64,000 nt of DNA, from positions 1,751,001 to 1,815,000 of the forward strand of contig CALYLW010000059.1 in the NCBI GenBank assembly GCA_944989445.1. The letters run 5' to 3'. This DNA is from Ampullaceana balthica (taxonomy: Eukaryota > Mollusca > Gastropoda > Lymnaeidae). Below, piece after piece: positions 52,901 through 58,900 of this stretch (position 1 is the first letter of the stretch; each line of letters starts with the position of its first letter). The notes beneath the pieces were generated by a model, which saw nothing but the letters and a program-made list of their open reading frames with translations, was not told the origin of the DNA and did no database searches. The position numbers and the translations under genes were made by a program.

Positions 52901-55900
52901 CATAAATTAGAGGGGGGAAAAAGGGCAGTAGGGAAAAAAGTGTATAAATTATAAACAGAAAATAGAAAACAGAAAAGAGTCTGCAGTTTTGTAAATATTA
53001 TTACACGTTTTCGTGTTTTAGAAGTATCAATTTTTAAAAAAATTACTAGATAAATATTTTACATAAAAATACGGTGGTTGGATGTGGTTAAGAAAGAACA
53101 AAAGCTGGTGGAGGTCCGGGCAAGAATGCAAAATATGGAATATAGATTTTGAGCGCGCCGAGATCCTACATGGATAGAACAAAGGCGCAAATGATGATGT
53201 TATATTTGTGTCAAGTAACCTTTTATAATGCCCATACATTTCCTTTTTTATTCAGATTTTCGGAAACATCTCTTTACAACCAGTTACGTACGTTTACAAA
53301 ATGGACCGTAAGTGTTAGGTTTACATCCTTGGATACATGTGCCATCAATTTGGTTGCAGGATCCGTCTCCCCCACAACTAGCACTGCACACTGTTTAGAA
53401 CAATGAAAAAAAATCGACTGGAATTATTTGGTATCTTATGATATAGTTGGAAATGGGCAACCAATTATTTGGATGCTTCTGATATGGGTGGGGAAATAGG
53501 CATGAAGTTAATTGGTAGCTTCTGAAGGAGTTGCACGCGGGCACGGAATTCGTCGATGGCTTCTGTTGCTTTATTGTTTTGACGTACCATGTTTTCTGGT
53601 GAAAGGATTGAGTTGAAATCAATGATTTCAATTTTTTGTAATAAAGGAACTCTTTAAAAAACTCGATTTAAAAACAAACAAACAGCAAATCGTAGCTCAA
53701 ATGTTAATACCCAGTTACAAACTAAGAGGAGAGAAATAGACTTTTAAGCTAAAACCCACCTCCACCACCACGTCACGCCCTAAAAAGTGCACACACAAAC
53801 ACACCTACACACAGACACAATTCCAAAAAATAGGAAAATAAATCAAAGACATGCAGTTTTGTTGTTGTTTTCAATGTATATGTATTATGTATTATCACTT
53901 GAGTTGAAGTTCAACTTGAGCCAAGTGGTCCAAACTAACATTGAATAAATTTGATCCATTAATATCATTACGACATTGCCAGGTGATTGCCAGCTTGTTG
54001 AATGCTCTGAGAGCAGTTGAGAAAAAAAAATTGGAGCTGTGCTTTATTCATAATTATTGTTAGATTTCAAGCCATTTGACCGCAAAACCCACAACAGCAA
54101 TTGAAAGAACATCCTTATAATTAAACAGCGTTACCTAAATCACACGCCTCGCCATGAAAATTATTTGTACAATTTCCAATGCAAAGTCCAGTCTCTTTAG
54201 AACAAGCTTTGTTCCTACAATTTGGAGAGCAAACTGAAAAGAAAAAAAAACCTAGGAAGTTTAAAAGCAAGAGACGTGTAAGAGAAAACGGAGTTTGGGA
54301 TCTTTGTCTCTTCATTTAAAGGATTACCAAAGTACATTGGGGCCGTCCATAAATGACGTCACGCACCTAGGGGTGAGGGGGGTCACACTTTTGTGACGTT
54401 GCGTGACGAGGGGGAGGGAGGGGGTTGAAGAAATGTGACGTCACATCAAAAGGGTAACTTTAAATAAAACTTCCACTGAAATATTTGGTTGCTTACAATT
54501 TATTTAATGACTTTTTTTTTCTTTTTAAAAAAAAATCAGTGCTTCTCAATGTGCTGGTTGGTAGGCCATCAGACGCTGGTTGGCGTATGCTATCAAGACA
54601 CGAAAATTAAATCTAATTATAATCCTTACGTTCGAGAATCCACAAGATAACATATGAAATTGTTACACTGCGTCGTTTGATGTTGACATCAAAGCATTTG
54701 TGATCTAACCGCAGCTCCGTTTGGTTCTCTCATGCCCGTTACCACAAAATATACAAGTTTATGTATGCGTTACCCCCCCCCCAGACTCTAGGTCCTGCTC
54801 ACGTGACTCGGGGATTTGGGGGAGCGTCTTTAGCACCCCCGTCCCGTCCCCCCTCCCCGAAAATGCTACTGGTGAGTTTTACAAGCATGACAAGTGTCTA
54901 AAAATGATTTTAACAGGATTATGTGTAGATATTTTAAGTCAAAACGACACGTAATATCCTTTTTCTTTAAAAGGGGAGGGGGGAGGGAATCTATTTGATA
55001 GAATTAAAAACGTTTTAAGTTTGATATAATTGTTCGATGGTTTTTGATAAAACGCCCCCGGCCATTCTAATCTTCTAGATCAGTGCTTCTCAAAGTGGTG
55101 GTCCGCGGACCGATGCCAGTCCGTGGGCCATCCGCTGCCGGTCCGCAGATGTTCTAAAGAAATGACAGAAAAAATTGTCAGGGCAGGGAAAATATTGCAC
55201 CGGTCCCTCGTACAATGGAAAAAATTCCTGTTGGTCCGCAATACTAAAAAGTATGAGAAGCACTGTTCTAGATATAATGGTAAATGAGCCCATTTAAAAT
55301 TAGTCAAGTATTCATTAACTTTACTGAATGCATCAAATTCTTGACATTGCAATTCGAGAGGAGAACAAAACAACTTTTCTTCTTAGCTCAGTTTTTAAGG
55401 CATTGCTTTTAAATATCACAGAAATGATACGTGATAAAGACAAGTCATGTGGATTAAGATTATTGTCACTCGTGTCAATATAAATGAAAGTAGGGTAGAT
55501 TTAGGTGTCTTCATATAGTGCGTAGGTAAGAAATCTACATAGTTGTACAATTTTTAAAAAATGCATTTTCTGAAAGGAACCGGTTTAATAATGGGCATCT
55601 GTTCCAAGCGTACACGTACACATGACGTATTTTAATATATCTAGCTGATTGTAGTGGATGTTATATGTCCCAAATGACTCTGCATTACCCCCAAGAATTT
55701 CCTTTTTGACCCCAGTTCAGGTTATTTACCTCTGTTCGCCGACCTCTGTCTTACGAGATGCCCGTCAGTCAATTGAGGAATTTTTAAAAAATACATTTTC
55801 AAAATGTTATTTTTAAATATTTTTTTTTCTTAACAAAGACGTTAACCGTGATGATCAATAGTCATGTTTAATTTGTATTCATTAAAATAAAATATAAGCT

Positions 55901-58900
55901 AAGGATGTTAACACAGTTCGTTTTCTGAAGGCCGGTTAAATGTTTTTTAAAAATGATTCACGCGGGTTACGATATTACAATTTAGATCTTCACTAAATAA
56001 ATAATAAATACTTAAATGACAATAAAAGTGAAAATAAGTTTAGAAAATATTATTATTTTTTTTTGTCAAAGATTTGTGACGTATTTTTAGAGGGGGGGGG
56101 TCTAAGCTTTTGTGACGTCGCGTGACGAGGGGGGGAGGGGGTAAAAAATCGGCAAAAATCTCGTGACGTCATTTATGGACGGCCCCATTTAAAAAAAAAT
56201 ATTTTATAAATATTTTTTTACATTTTTGAAAAGGAATACTCCCAATCATTGAGTGTAAAATTTTTATACTTATGTAAAATAGCAATTGTTATTTCCTTAT
56301 ATCTCATAACCCCCACCCCCCACCGAAATTTCGTTACAGCACACTGGAGCTAAAATTGCTGTCTTCAACTCGGCTATCACCATTGGCGCCAAAAAGCTAT
56401 GCACTATTCCCATACTGTATCTAGTAGAAGCCTTAGTCTAATCTTAATATTTTTCATTTCATTAAGTATGAATTTTAGTGTCATTCCTAAGCCCTGCATG
56501 AAACAATGGAATGTCTGCTAGTAGCCTATAAATTAAAAAAATATATAGTTCGAAACCACACGCTTTGCCTCATTAAAGAAAAAATTACTAATGTTTAACG
56601 CAATCTCCCTTGGGAATTGCGTTCATAGATTCGAAATGTCTGGTCAATCTTTTCGAGCTTTGAACAGTATCTCCTCCTGAACAATACCAGATAGAGGGTT
56701 CGGGTCTTTTGAAAATATGTTATGAAGGTCCCAAGGATGCGCACGGGACAAAAAGATTATCGAAAAGATTTAATGGATTTCTTGGTAAAAAAACAAACAA
56801 AAAATATCAGTATTTTGTCAATTTCTCGCCAACCATAATATATATCGGGTTGAAACAAACGCGAACCGGGAGCTAATACTATTTAGAAGAATGTTGGAGA
56901 AGGAATTTTTTAATAATCTCTTTTCGTTTGATTCCCGTAATTTTAGCAGCAATTTGTAGATAGCAATTGTTCTGTTTAGCTTCAAAATTATTGATTGGAA
57001 AGTACTCTTAATGTAATCTAGAATGAAAGTTAATGGGGTTTTCCCGCTTTGTGAATGCTTATGTTAGATTGTTGCGTGGTGCGCTTCATATTGAAACATT
57101 TTTGGTGCGATGTAGCGTGAGGAGATATGACATCATATAGTGTTTAGTTTCCGAATTACTTATTTGAATCGACTTTTAATGTTATCATCAACATACATAA
57201 TTGCCGTAATGGATGTAATGCTGATGTGTTCAATAGTGCGCACAAAAAATTACTGCACCAAATATAACTCTTTTCGAACGTTCCGCATAAAATTGTTCAA
57301 TATGATAATAAATGAATCAAATAAAAATAAATGAAAGTTCTGTATTACGCTATTTTTTAATCTGATGTGTATTTATTTTGAAAACTTCTGTCATTTTTGA
57401 CGGGTGATACGCAAGTTAAGCTTAATTTCGCTTGAATAAAAAAATCGGAAACTCTTTGTTGGAATATGCGTTTAAATACTCATTGCAGTTTTTATTACTT
57501 GTTTCATATACTGCTTAAAATCTACTTTTAAATCCTAAATTTAAACTCGTTTGAGTTCAACGGACAGTTTTTTGATCAAATTAGTGGAGTTGCTATGGGA
57601 ACGAAAATGGGACCAAGTTATGCATGCATATTTATGGGCCATTTGGAACACCTATGGAGTGAAAATTACAAAAGTATCTCTCCAGAGTACTACAAGAGAT
57701 ACATTGACGATTGCATTGGAATTACAAAAATGAACATGCAACAATTGCAAAGTTTTATTGACTTCGTCGGTAACTTCCATTCTTCGATCAAATTTACTTC
57801 AACAATCCATAGAAGTGCTGTTAATTTTTTGGATATACAAATTAAATTGAAAGAAAATAAAATATCCACATCAATTTTTTACAAGTCTACAGACAGCCAT
57901 AGTTTCCTTATGTATTCATCGTCCCATCCTGAATCTTGTAAGAGCTCTATCCCATTTTCGCAACTATTGAGACTTAAACGACTCTGCAGTGATGAGGCAG
58001 ACTTTTTGGAGAAAAGTAATGAAATGCTGGATTTTTTTCGAAGAAGGTCATACCCGGAAACAGTTTTAATATCCGCTGTCAATCGAATTAAAGGCATGAC
58101 CAGACAGGATACATTTAAATCATCTGTTTCTGATCAATGTGATCGATCAAAATTTATTTTAACTTTTCATCCTCATAATTTTAAAGCTCGCCAGGTGATT
58201 CTCAAAAACCGACCAATCCTTATGGCTGACCCTCTAACTCAGCAGGTCTTCAAAAAACCTCCTCTTTTTGCTTTCCGGAGAGATAGAAGCCTCAGAGATA
58301 TTCTTGTAAGAAGTCACCTTCCCACAATGAAAGCATATATTGGAACAAAAGGTTGCAACCGTAACCGTTGCAATACTTGTCCATATGTGATGGAAATTAA
58401 CAACATTTCTTTCCCTCTTGAAAAATTCTTAATAAAAGATGGATTCACTTGCACAAGTCGCAACGTGATTTATGCAATTCTTTGCAAGAGGTGTAATAAA
58501 ATTTACGTGGGTGAGACTGGTCGTCGTCTTGGAGATCGGTTTAGAGAACACCTGTATAATATAAATAAACAGGCTCAATGTCCTGTTTCTAAACATTTTA
58601 ACAGCGTTGACCATAACGGCATATCAGATATTGCAGTAACTGGTATTTTATATGCAAGCAATACCCATGATAGAGTCCACATGGAAAATAGACTCATAAA
58701 AAGATTTGGTACGTTGGCTCCATATGGAATTAACCAAATTCATAATTTTACTTAACTGCATAATCTTGTTCCCGTTGTGGTTTTTACTGTAACTTTGGAT
58801 ACTTCCCCCTTTTTGCTATATCCTGTGTCCATGTTTGTTTTTGTTTTTCCTTTCTTTTTATTTAACATAAATATTTTAAAATACAATATTTTTTAAGAAT

